Source of the DNA: Lachnospiraceae bacterium
Lineage (GTDB): Bacteria; Bacillota; Clostridia; Lachnospirales; Lachnospiraceae
Assembly: GCA_029219245.1 (NCBI GenBank)
Contig: JAQXTA010000049.1
Location: forward strand, 1-57,682
Direction of reading: 5' to 3'
Length of the DNA: 57,682 bases
In this document: positions 8,346 through 16,710 of the stretch, piece after piece
How the letters are laid out: each line of letters begins with the position of its first letter
How positions within the stretch are numbered: the stretch's first letter is position 1
The notes under the pieces: generated by a model
The model's database searches: none
What the model saw: the letters and a program-made list of their open reading frames with translations, nothing else
Told to the model about the DNA's origin: nothing
Made by a program: the position numbers and the translations under genes

Positions 8346-8457
8346 ATGGCAAACCGAAAACGCACCAATCCGGTGCAATTTTACCTCGATGATGAGGAGC
8401 AGTATATCCTTGATGAGAAATTCCGATTATCGGGAATGAAAAGCAAGTCCGCTTTGG
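8346..8457 (+). pseudogene. truncated plasmid/transposon mobilisation protein (MobC-like) N-terminus
   Basis: An AAAGGAG ribosome site is followed by ATG and about 37 codons reading MANRKRTNPVQFYLDDEEQ and ending LSGMKSKSA. This is the typical N-terminus of small relaxosome accessory proteins on Clostridia conjugative and mobilisable elements. After that point the frame continues into unrelated sequence (to a stop at 8552) which matches a different gene on the other strand. The fragment is therefore the start of a mob gene cut off by a rearrangement, and is not expected to be functional. Confidence 0.65.
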
Positions 8458-8600
8458 CTTGTCAACTCTTTGGGAATAAGATTTTCTTTTATTGCATCCG
8501 TATGAATGCGATAGTTTACTTTTGCAAGTTCTCTTTTTGCATTCCATCCTAATTGCTCTTGTTCCTTTTCTTTGAGTCGTTCAAACTCTTTTACACTAAT
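8458..8600 (-). pseudogene. fragment of DinD/BRO-like DNA-damage-inducible protein
   Basis: On the minus strand about 47 codons read SVKEFERLKEKEQEQLGW and then RELAKVNYRIHTDAIKENL and IPKELT. The YRIHTDAIKENLIP block is characteristic of the DinD (damage-inducible protein D, BRO-N containing) family found on phages and mobile elements. An in-frame TAG stands immediately before the fragment and the mob-gene fragment begins immediately after it, so both ends are missing. It is an internal remnant only. Confidence 0.55.
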
Positions 8601-8628
8601 CTATAACTATTCAAACCAGCGTTATTTC

Positions 8629-8654
8629 TAATTATGGCGAATTCGCCATAATTA
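8629..8654. repeat. perfect 26-bp palindrome, operator-like
   Basis: The 13-base arm TAATTATGGCGAA is followed directly by its exact reverse complement. Perfect palindromes of this size usually bind a dimeric repressor. No regulator gene lies next to it now; it stands between the DinD-like remnant and a gene-free stretch (8655-8870) in which I see no convincing gene. Confidence 0.6.
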
Positions 8655-8870
8655 AAATTGGGATTATGTATCTGTTCCCTGTACTTCCACACTTTTTCCC
8701 ATACGCCTATCTCCTATACAAACATACATTCTTTTTTAACTATTATATATCATAATCATGATCATTTTGAGAATTTACGTTCGATTATTTTATCCGCAAT
8801 GAATGAGAGCTATACCTACATCAAAGCCAACCAAATAGGGGTGTACAGCGCATCATAACTATAGTAAAAA

Positions 8871-8910
8871 GAAAAGACGGGCAGAAACATGCGTCAAAGT
8901 CCGTCTTTTC
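8871..8910 (-). terminator. intrinsic terminator after prfA
   Basis: GAAAAGACGG (8871-8880) pairs with CCGTCTTTTC (8901-8910). On the minus strand the hairpin ends in a run of T (TTTTCTTTTTAC), 68 bases beyond the prfA stop. Confidence 0.7.
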
Positions 8911-8977
8911 CATATATTTTTTGATTATTTTTCAATGACTTAATTAAAACTAACACCTAAAATCAAGCAAATCAGCC

Positions 8978-10051
8978 TTATTCATTCATCTTCGCCAGCT
9001 TCGCGGCTTGGTCTGCTGCGATGCAGGCATCGATAATCTCCTGAATATCGCCATTCATAATCTTATCTAACTTATATAATGTCAGGTTGATGCGGTGGTC
9101 TGTCACACGTCCCTGTGGGAAGTTGTAGGTTCTGATTTTTTCAGAACGGTCACCGGTACCAATCTGGCTTCTACGCATTTCTGCTTCCGCATCGTGCCGC
9201 TGCTGCTGCTCAATATCATAGAGTTTTGCTTTCAACAGGGCGAAAGCTTTTGCCTTATTCTGAATCTGAGATTTCTCCGTCTGGCTGTACACCACGATTC
9301 CGGTTGGATAATGTGTCAACCGCACTGCGGAATCCGTTGTATTAACGCACTGTCCGCCGTTTCCGGAAGCACGCATAACGTCGATACGGATATCTTTTTC
9401 ATCAATGACAATATCAATATCCTCATCCACTTCCGGCATAACGGCAACGCTGATCGTGGATGTATGGATACGTCCGCCGGATTCGGTTTCCGGTACACGC
9501 TGTACACGATGCACACCGCTTTCGTATTTCATTTTGGAGTAAGCTCCCTGTCCGTTAATCATGAAGTTTACTTCTTTCATACCGCCGATACCGATTTCAT
9601 CGGCATTCAGAAGTTCTACTTTCCAGTGCTGACTCTCGGCATAGTGGACATACATACGATATATTTCTGCTGCAAAAAGGGCCGCCTCATCGCCACCTGC
9701 ACCGGCACGAATTTCCACGATAACGTTTTTATCATCATTCGGGTCTTTCGGAAGAAGCAGAATTTTCAGTTCACGCTCCAACTCTTCCACCCGTTTCTTG
9801 GAAGAGGACAACTCCTCCTTTAACATTTCGCGCATATCATTGTCGGACTCACTTTCCAACATGGCAAGGCTGTCCTCGATATCCTGATTGCATTTGCGAT
9901 ACTCTTTATAAGCCTCAACGATTGGAGTTAAGTCACTCTGTTCCTTCATCAGAGAACGAAAGCGTTCCTGATTATTGGCTACGGAAGGCTCACTCAACTC
10001 ATTCATGATTTGTTCATATTTTCTCAGTAAGTCCTCTAATTTGTCAAACAT
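8978..10051 (-). CDS. prfA: peptide chain release factor 1
   Basis: 357 residues from the ATG at 10051, chosen because GGAGG lies 5 bases before it; an ATG 12 bases upstream follows the prmC stop directly and has no ribosome site. RF1 recognises UAA and UAG and triggers peptide release in the ribosome. The codon-recognition region [17 protein letters not shown] has the RF1 P-x-T tripeptide (PET), and the catalytic GGQ is present in [16 protein letters not shown]. The residue after GGQ is Cys where many RF1 proteins have His. The Gln of GGQ is the methylation target of PrmC, encoded 12 bases upstream. The length is normal for the family. Confidence 0.97.
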   Translation of the reverse strand: MFDKLEDLLRKYEQIMNELSEPSVANNQERFRSLMKEQSDLTPIVEAYKEYRKCNQDIEDSLAMLESESDNDMREMLKEELSSSKKRVEELERELKILLLPKDPNDDKNVIVEIRAGAGGDEAALFAAEIYRMYVHYAESQHWKVELLNADEIGIGGMKEVNFMINGQGAYSKMKYESGVHRVQRVPETESGGRIHTSTISVAVMPEVDEDIDIVIDEKDIRIDVMRASGNGGQCVNTTDSAVRLTHYPTGIVVYSQTEKSQIQNKAKAFALLKAKLYDIEQQQRHDAEAEMRRSQIGTGDRSEKIRTYNFPQGRVTDHRINLTLYKLDKIMNGDIQEIIDACIAADQAAKLAKMNE

Positions 10052-10063
10052 AACATCCTCCAT

Positions 10064-10939
10064 CTATTTCTGCAAAGTACCGTACACCACTCGGTCCAGT
10101 CCTGCATAATCTTTTATCACTTCAACTTCTTGATATCCAGCTGCTTCCAACAATTCTTTTACGGCTTCTCCCTGGTCATATCCGATTTCAAAAAAAAGCT
10201 TGCCACCGCTAAACAGATAGTTCCCGGAATCTTCAATAATCCTCCGGTAAAAATACAGCCCATCTTCTTTGCCATCCAATGCAAGGAGCGGCTCATGCTC
10301 CTTTACTTCCGGCATCAATGTGCCAATCACATCGCTTCGGATATATGGCGGGTTTGACACAATGATATCAAACTTTCTGTCAACAAGCTTATCACTTTCA
10401 AACAAATCGCTCTGCAAAAATGTCACGTTCCAATTTTCTTTCCGGCTGCCGATTCGTCCGGCATTTTCCCTTGCTACCTGTAAAGCTGCCTCTGAAATAT
10501 CCAGTCCGAGTCCGGTGCAGTCATTGGAATAATACAAAAGACTTAACAGAATACAGCCGGAACCGGTACACATATCCAACAAGCTCATCCCGTCATGCAG
10601 ATGGCGCATGACCTCTTCCACCAGAATTTCCGTATCCTGCCGGGGAATCAGAACATTCTCATTGACTACAAAAGTCAATCCCATAAATTCCTGTTCTCCG
10701 GTAATGTGTTGTAACGGAATATGCCGTTCCCGCTTGGCAAGGCAATCTGCGTATTTTTCAAACTCTTCTGCAGTAATACTGCGTTCTCCATGTACGAGAA
10801 GGGTATTCCGGTCGGTGTGGCAACACCATTCCAGCAACAGTCTGGCATCTAAGGATGCCTCTGCAATCTGTGCTTTCTCCAGATGTTCCACGCCCTGTCT
10901 ATATAGTTCACAATAGGTTATCGATGTATGATATTCCAT
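10064..10939 (-). CDS. prmC: release factor glutamine N5-methyltransferase
   Basis: 291 residues. PrmC uses S-adenosylmethionine to methylate the GGQ glutamine of release factors. The N-terminal helical domain (about 1-95) is followed by a Rossmann methyltransferase domain with a SAM-binding loop (LLDMCTGSGCILLSL), an acidic LGLDIS strand end and the hallmark NPPYI motif in IIVSNPPYIRSD that binds the glutamine. It lies directly before prfA (12-base gap) and directly after the DUF1385 gene, the usual Clostridia arrangement. The ribosome site is weak (AGGAAA, distant), so coupling to the upstream gene is likely. Confidence 0.95.
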   Translation of the reverse strand: MEYHTSITYCELYRQGVEHLEKAQIAEASLDARLLLEWCCHTDRNTLLVHGERSITAEEFEKYADCLAKRERHIPLQHITGEQEFMGLTFVVNENVLIPRQDTEILVEEVMRHLHDGMSLLDMCTGSGCILLSLLYYSNDCTGLGLDISEAALQVARENAGRIGSRKENWNVTFLQSDLFESDKLVDRKFDIIVSNPPYIRSDVIGTLMPEVKEHEPLLALDGKEDGLYFYRRIIEDSGNYLFSGGKLFFEIGYDQGEAVKELLEAAGYQEVEVIKDYAGLDRVVYGTLQK

Positions 10940-10955
10940 GATTTTGCTTATTTTC

Positions 10956-12005
10956 CTAATTTTCTTCCGTCACCGAATCTGCTTTTTCGGTTTTCTCCCC
11001 GTCATCCGGTTGCTCATCATCATCCGGCTTCTCCCCATCATCCAGCCAGGAATCGTCTACCTCGTAGCCGAAGGTTTCCTTCAGATAGGCTTTCCAGTCA
11101 AAAACCGCTTCTACGGCAGCAATTGCAACCTCTACCATGCTTTCGTCCGGTTCTTTGGTGGTCAGTCCCTGCAGCCACATACCCGGCGCAGAAATGATTC
11201 TGACCAGGATATTGTTGCTTTTTCCTGCCAGACGGATAATTTCATAAGAGATTCCTGCAATCACCGGCACAAGTGCAATACGAAGCAATACGCGGTAAAC
11301 CGGATTATCCACGCGGATAAAGAAAAACAGCACAACACTGACTAACATAACAAATAATAGGAAACTGGTACCACATCGTCTGTGCTGCTTGGAGCTTCTC
11401 ATAACGTTATGCACCGTAAGCGGTCTGCCTTTTTCGATACAGTTGATGCATTTATGCTCCGCACCATGATACATATAAACCCTGCGGATATCTTTCATCA
11501 GGGAAATTAACAACACATACATAACAAAAATAAAAATACGAATAACACCCTCGATAATTGCCATCAAAGAATCGTTCCGCACATATTCTTCAAATAGAGA
11601 AGTAATGTAATAGGGCAGCACCATAAAAATACCAATGGCAAGTACAAGGGAAAGTACCGTTACAATTCCGGTAAAAACGCTTTCTGCCTTATCCTTGAAT
11701 ATTTTATTAAATGCCTTATCTGCCGCAGTTTCCTCTGTCTCACCATCTTCATAAAAAGTAGCGGAAAAATTCAGACAGCGCATACCTAACAGCAACGAAT
11801 CCACAAAATTGAAAATCCCCCGGATAAAGGGAATCTGCAAAAGCTTACTGCCATGCATAATACCACGATGTGCCTCCACATCCACTTCAATCTCTCCATC
11901 CGGCTTCCGGACTGCTACCGCATACTGTTCCTTATTTTTCATCATAATTCCTTCCAAAACAGCCTGTCCGCCGATTCCGGAATAATGCGTTATCTTTTTC
12001 GCCAT
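10956..12005 (-). CDS. DUF1385 family membrane protein (YqhQ-like)
   Basis: 349 residues. The N-terminus GIGGQAVLEGIMMKN is the family signature. It is followed by two hydrophobic segments around residues 115-180 (TVLSLVLAIGIFMVLPYY, IRIFIFVMYVLLISLM), the conserved YHGAEHKCINCIE block and more helices at about 215-250. The C-terminus is an acidic low-complexity tail (DDGEKPDDDEQPDDGEK). Members are integral membrane proteins of unknown function; the Bacillus homologue is YqhQ. Position between rpmE and prmC is widely conserved in Clostridia. Confidence 0.93.
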   Translation of the reverse strand: MAKKITHYSGIGGQAVLEGIMMKNKEQYAVAVRKPDGEIEVDVEAHRGIMHGSKLLQIPFIRGIFNFVDSLLLGMRCLNFSATFYEDGETEETAADKAFNKIFKDKAESVFTGIVTVLSLVLAIGIFMVLPYYITSLFEEYVRNDSLMAIIEGVIRIFIFVMYVLLISLMKDIRRVYMYHGAEHKCINCIEKGRPLTVHNVMRSSKQHRRCGTSFLLFVMLVSVVLFFFIRVDNPVYRVLLRIALVPVIAGISYEIIRLAGKSNNILVRIISAPGMWLQGLTTKEPDESMVEVAIAAVEAVFDWKAYLKETFGYEVDDSWLDDGEKPDDDEQPDDGEKTEKADSVTEEN

Positions 12006-12026
12006 ATTATTACCTCTTATTTAGAA

Positions 12027-12052
12027 AAGGTTGAGATATAAACCTCAACCTT
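12027..12052 (-). terminator. hairpin between rpmE and DUF1385 gene
   Basis: AAGGTTGAG (12027-12035) pairs with CTCAACCTT (12044-12052) around an eight-base loop. It has T runs on both strands (TTTTTT on plus, TTTTCT on minus), so it could terminate or attenuate transcription from rpmE. Confidence 0.65.
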
Positions 12053-12064
12053 TTTTCAACCAAA

Positions 12065-12271
12065 CTATTTGCTTTCCACACCGTATTTCTTATTGAACTT
12101 GTCAATACGTCCACGAGCCTGTGTTGCTTTCTGCTGGCCTGTGTAGAATGAATGACATTTTGAACAAACTTCTACGTGAATCTCCGGTTTGGTAGAACCG
12201 GTTACGAATGTGTTACCACAGTTACATGTTACAGTTGCCTGATAATACTCAGGATGAATTCCTTCTCTCAT
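12065..12271 (-). CDS. rpmE: 50S ribosomal protein L31 (zinc type)
   Basis: 68 residues from [14 protein letters not shown] at 12271, the standard L31 N-terminus, preceded by GAGGTG. A longer reading to 12322 is artificial. L31 sits at the subunit bridge of the 70S ribosome. The zinc ligands are visible as CNCG near residue 16-18 and CSKC at about 37-40, so this is the Zn-containing form rather than the Zn-independent paralogue expressed under zinc starvation. It has its own promoter downstream of rho and probably leads the operon through DUF1385, prmC and prfA. Confidence 0.97.
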   Translation of the reverse strand: MREGIHPEYYQATVTCNCGNTFVTGSTKPEIHVEVCSKCHSFYTGQQKATQARGRIDKFNKKYGVESK

Positions 12272-12368
12272 CTCTTTCACCTCTTCTAAACTAAAAAGTA
12301 AATAGACGTATACTAACGCCAACTAAAGCTATGTTCTCATCCACTACTGCTAAATCAACAGCTTTTAC

Positions 12369-12397
12369 ATTGTAGCACAGCTTTATAGGGTATGCAA
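12369..12397 (-). promoter_or_regulatory. sigma-A promoter of rpmE
   Basis: TTGCAT and TACAAT (minus strand) separated by 17 bp, ending about 98 bases before the rpmE ATG. Confidence 0.65.
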
Positions 12398-12405
12398 GCA
12401 CTTTT

Positions 12406-13767
<1,362 letters not shown>

Positions 13768-13979
13768 ACATTCCTCCAAAAGGCTTTTACGCCTGTTCGT
13801 TCTTTTATCGTTGTTTGCTATTATTCACACTCAAAAATCTTTTGTCGAGGGGTTTTACTACTTGATATGTTACACGAATTGCAATAAATATTCAGGTACA
13901 GCCATTATTATACACTAAGCATTCCAAAATAAAAAGAGTTTTTTTCAAATTTCTGTCTTGATTTTTACGGCTGTGGATA

Positions 13980-14008
13980 TTGCAGAGAAAAGATAAATAC
14001 TATATGAT
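13980..14008 (+). promoter_or_regulatory. sigma-A promoter of malic enzyme gene
   Basis: TTGCAG and TATGAT separated by 17 bp, about 35 bases before the malic enzyme ATG, in the divergent gap between rho and the malic enzyme gene. Confidence 0.7.
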
Positions 14009-14043
14009 AAGAAGAAAGATTGAATAAAGAAAGAGGTAGCATC

Positions 14044-15195
14044 ATGACAACGAATGAAAAAGCACTTGCGCTCCACGAGAAATGGAACGGCAAACTGGAA
14101 ACCGTTTCCAAAACCCCTGTAAAAACAAGAGAGGATTTATCTCTTGCTTATACCCCGGGTGTTGCAGAACCCTGTAAGGTAATCGCCGACAATAAGGAGG
14201 CTGCCTACACCTATACATGGAAAGCCAATACCGTAGCCGTTGTTTCGGACGGAAGCGCCGTTCTGGGACTCGGAAATATCGGGCCTTATGCAGCCATGCC
14301 GGTAATGGAAGGCAAAGCTGTCTTATTTAAGGAATTCGGTGGTGTCAACGCAGTACCAATCTGTCTGGATACTCAGGATACGGAAGAAATCATCAAGGCT
14401 GTTACCTATCTGGCTCCGGGCTTTGGCGGTATCAATCTGGAAGACATCAGCGCTCCCCGTTGCTTTGAAATAGAAGAAAGACTGAAACAGATTCTGGATA
14501 TTCCGGTATTCCATGATGACCAGCATGGTACGGCAATTGTCGTTTTAGCCGGAATCATCAACGGTCTGAAGGTAGTCGGTAAGAAGAAGGATGATTGTAA
14601 GGTTGTAGTAAATGGTGCCGGAAGTGCCGGTGTTGCAATTACCAAGCTTTTACTCACTTACGGTTTCCCCAATGTTATCATGTGTGACAAAGTCGGCATC
14701 GTAAGCAAAACTACCGAAGGTCTGAACTGGATGCAGCAGAAAATGACCGAAGTGACCAACCCGAATAACGAAACAGGCTCTCTCGCCGATGCGTTAAAGG
14801 GTGCCGATATTTTTGTCGGTGTTTCTGCTCCAAATATCGTAACCCCGGAAATGGTTGCTTCCATGAACAAGGATTCCATCCTGTTTGCCATGGCAAATCC
14901 GGTACCGGAAATCATGCCGGACGTAGCCAAAGCTGCCGGTGCAAGAGTGGTCGGAACCGGTCGTTCCGATTTTCCGAACCAGGTAAACAATGTCGTTGCA
15001 TTCCCCGGAATCTTTAAAGGTGCTCTGGAAGGACGGGCTACCCAGATTACGGAAGAGATGAAACTGGCGGCTGCCTATGCAATCGCAGGACTTGTTCCGG
15101 AAGAAGAATTAAACGAAGACAACATTATGCCGGAAGCCTTTAATCCGAAGGTTGCCGAGGTTGTAGCAGAAGCTGTAAAATCTCATATAAAGTAG
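14044..15195 (+). CDS. NAD(P)-dependent malic enzyme
   Basis: 383 residues from the ATG at 14044, preceded by AAAGAGG; a TTG at 14020 gives a longer reading with no ribosome site. The enzyme oxidatively decarboxylates malate to pyruvate with reduction of NAD(P). Visible blocks are LAYTPGVAEPC (malic N-domain), the catalytic region GSAVLGLGNIG, the metal-binding LEDISAPRCFEIE and FHDDQHGTA, and the Rossmann fold GAGSAGVAITKLL of the NAD domain. The short length is typical of the bacterial single-unit form without a phosphotransacetylase fusion. It is the first gene of a plus-strand trio. Confidence 0.95.
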   Translation: MTTNEKALALHEKWNGKLETVSKTPVKTREDLSLAYTPGVAEPCKVIADNKEAAYTYTWKANTVAVVSDGSAVLGLGNIGPYAAMPVMEGKAVLFKEFGGVNAVPICLDTQDTEEIIKAVTYLAPGFGGINLEDISAPRCFEIEERLKQILDIPVFHDDQHGTAIVVLAGIINGLKVVGKKKDDCKVVVNGAGSAGVAITKLLLTYGFPNVIMCDKVGIVSKTTEGLNWMQQKMTEVTNPNNETGSLADALKGADIFVGVSAPNIVTPEMVASMNKDSILFAMANPVPEIMPDVAKAAGARVVGTGRSDFPNQVNNVVAFPGIFKGALEGRATQITEEMKLAAAYAIAGLVPEEELNEDNIMPEAFNPKVAEVVAEAVKSHIK

Positions 15196-15213
15196 ATTTC
15201 ACTCCAGAACAAA

Positions 15214-16200
15214 ATGAACCCAAACGTACCCCATACAATTCCAGGCGCCAGACCCTATTATTCTCTAAATGATTATTGTAGGGAAACTTACGGCGAAAAA
15301 ATCTATAAAATTGCATTGAATGCCGGACTTACCTGTCCAAACCGCGATGGTACTCTGGATACCCGCGGCTGTATCTTTTGCAGTGCCGGCGGAAGCGGCG
15401 ATTTTGCTGTCAATATGGCAGACTATCCTTCCGTTTCCGACCAGCTTGCGGCAGGTATCCGGCTCTTTCGCGGTAAAGAAACCGGCAACCGTTTTATTGC
15501 TTATTTTCAGGCATATACCAATACTTACGGTCCTGTCGATTATCTGCACCATATTTACGAGGAGGCACTTTCCCACGAATCCATTGTCGGCATCTCCATT
15601 GCTACCAGACCGGATTGTTTATCGGAAGATATATTGACTCTTTTAGTCGATATCAAACAAGAACATCCTGACAAGTTTGTCTGGATAGAACTCGGATTAC
15701 AGACTATGCATGAGAAAACTGCCGCTTTTATCAGGCGAGGCTATCCATTAAGTTGTTTCGACACTGCTGTCAGAAATCTACACACTTTGCAGATTCCAGT
15801 CATTGTACATGTGATTCTCGGTCTGCCCGGGGAAACCCACGATGACCTGCTGCAGACCATCGACCACCTGAATCAATCCCCAATATGGGGAATTAAGCTA
15901 CAGCTTCTTCATATACTAAAAGGTACTGATTTGGGAAAACTCTATGAAAACGGACAGGTGGATACCTTAACCAAAGAAGAGTATCTTACCCTCTTAATTG
16001 ATGCGATTGCTCATCTTGCTCCGGACATCGTCATCCATCGTGTGACCGGCGATGGTCCGAAGGATTTGTTACTGGCACCACGCTGGAGCCTGAATAAGCG
16101 GGATGTTTTAAATTCCCTGCAAAAAGAAATGAAACGAAGAAACATAACACAGGGATGCTTCTTAGAAAGGAAGGATATTCCATGTCACAGGAACCTTTGA
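15214..16200 (+). CDS. TIGR01212 family radical SAM protein (YtqA-like)
   Basis: 328 residues. The N-terminal part holds the Fe-S cysteines in GLTCPNRDGTLDTRGC followed by IFC (Cys41, Cys53 and Cys56), the spacing typical of this family, which lies near Elp3/MiaB-like radical SAM enzymes. Further family blocks are YFQAYTNTYGP, GISIATRPDCL and LGLPGETHDDLL. The substrate is not established. Only a weak ribosome site stands before the ATG, 18 bases after the malic enzyme stop. The last 19 bases overlap the start of the DUF4364 gene, so these two are probably co-translated. Confidence 0.92.
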   Translation: MNPNVPHTIPGARPYYSLNDYCRETYGEKIYKIALNAGLTCPNRDGTLDTRGCIFCSAGGSGDFAVNMADYPSVSDQLAAGIRLFRGKETGNRFIAYFQAYTNTYGPVDYLHHIYEEALSHESIVGISIATRPDCLSEDILTLLVDIKQEHPDKFVWIELGLQTMHEKTAAFIRRGYPLSCFDTAVRNLHTLQIPVIVHVILGLPGETHDDLLQTIDHLNQSPIWGIKLQLLHILKGTDLGKLYENGQVDTLTKEEYLTLLIDAIAHLAPDIVIHRVTGDGPKDLLLAPRWSLNKRDVLNSLQKEMKRRNITQGCFLERKDIPCHRNL

Positions 16201-16697
16201 CACTTTACAAATTGATTGTATTATATATGCTCAACCGGGTAAATTTCCCTATGACCAAATCACAGGTCGGTGATTTTATTCTGGAAAAAGAATATACCAA
16301 CTTTCTTACTTTGCAGCAGGCAATTGCGGATTTGATTGATGCAGAGCTGATAACCGCCAAGTCCATCCGTAACCGTACTCATCTTGCCATTACGGAAGAA
16401 GGCCGGGAAACCTTATCTTTTTTTGAAAATCGCATCAGTGATTCCATCAAACAGGAAATTGATGATTTCTTTCAGGAAAATGAAATGGAAATGCGCAATG
16501 AAGTTTCGATTCTCGCCGACTATTACAAATCAACCTCCGGCGAATACGAATCCCATTTAGTTGCCAAAGAAAAAGGGGTACGAATCGTGGATATCACACT
16601 CTCCGTACCCGATGAGGAAACCGCCTCCGCTATCTGCGATAACTGGCAGAAGAAGAATCAGGCGGTTTACCAGTATTTAATCGAACAGCTCTTCTGA
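16182..16697 (+). CDS. DUF4364 family protein
   Basis: 171 residues from MSQEPLTLYKLIVLY at 16182, preceded by GGAAGG; the longer reading from 16155 is not supported. The N-terminal 90 residues look like a winged helix (YMLNRVNFPMTKSQVGDFI, then LTLQQAIADLIDAELI and a beta wing around RTHLAITEEG), suggesting a PadR/DUF4364-type DNA- or partner-binding protein. Function is unknown. A small hairpin with five T follows at about 16688-16709 and may end the plus-strand operon just before the convergent DUF5722 gene. Confidence 0.88.
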   Translation: MSQEPLTLYKLIVLYMLNRVNFPMTKSQVGDFILEKEYTNFLTLQQAIADLIDAELITAKSIRNRTHLAITEEGRETLSFFENRISDSIKQEIDDFFQENEMEMRNEVSILADYYKSTSGEYESHLVAKEKGVRIVDITLSVPDEETASAICDNWQKKNQAVYQYLIEQLF

Positions 16698-16710
16698 CGA
16701 GCCGTTTTTA

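Noticed and set aside
8190..8552. A 120-residue plus-strand ORF covering the mob fragment.
   Set aside because: Only codons from 8346 to about 8457 resemble a protein family and have a ribosome site. The rest is upstream untranslated sequence and antisense of the DinD-like fragment.
8664..8702. A 12-codon minus-strand ORF (MGKSVEVQGTDT) with a GGAG site and a TATAAT-like box upstream.
   Set aside because: Too short to support as a gene; no amino acid bias that would suggest a leader, and the downstream gene is gone. Could be the cut start of a lost gene.
9304..9370. Cys instead of His after the GGQ motif of RF1 (GGQC).
   Set aside because: The GGQ itself and all other RF1 blocks are intact, and I recall this variant in other Clostridia, so it is treated as lineage variation and not damage.
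9095..9823. A 242-residue plus-strand ORF inside prfA.
   Set aside because: Antisense shadow of prfA; composition is that of a reversed coding strand.
12001..12064. The hairpin at 12027-12052 as a plus-strand terminator.
   Set aside because: No plus-strand gene lies upstream of it; the minus-strand reading between rpmE and the DUF1385 gene is more sensible.
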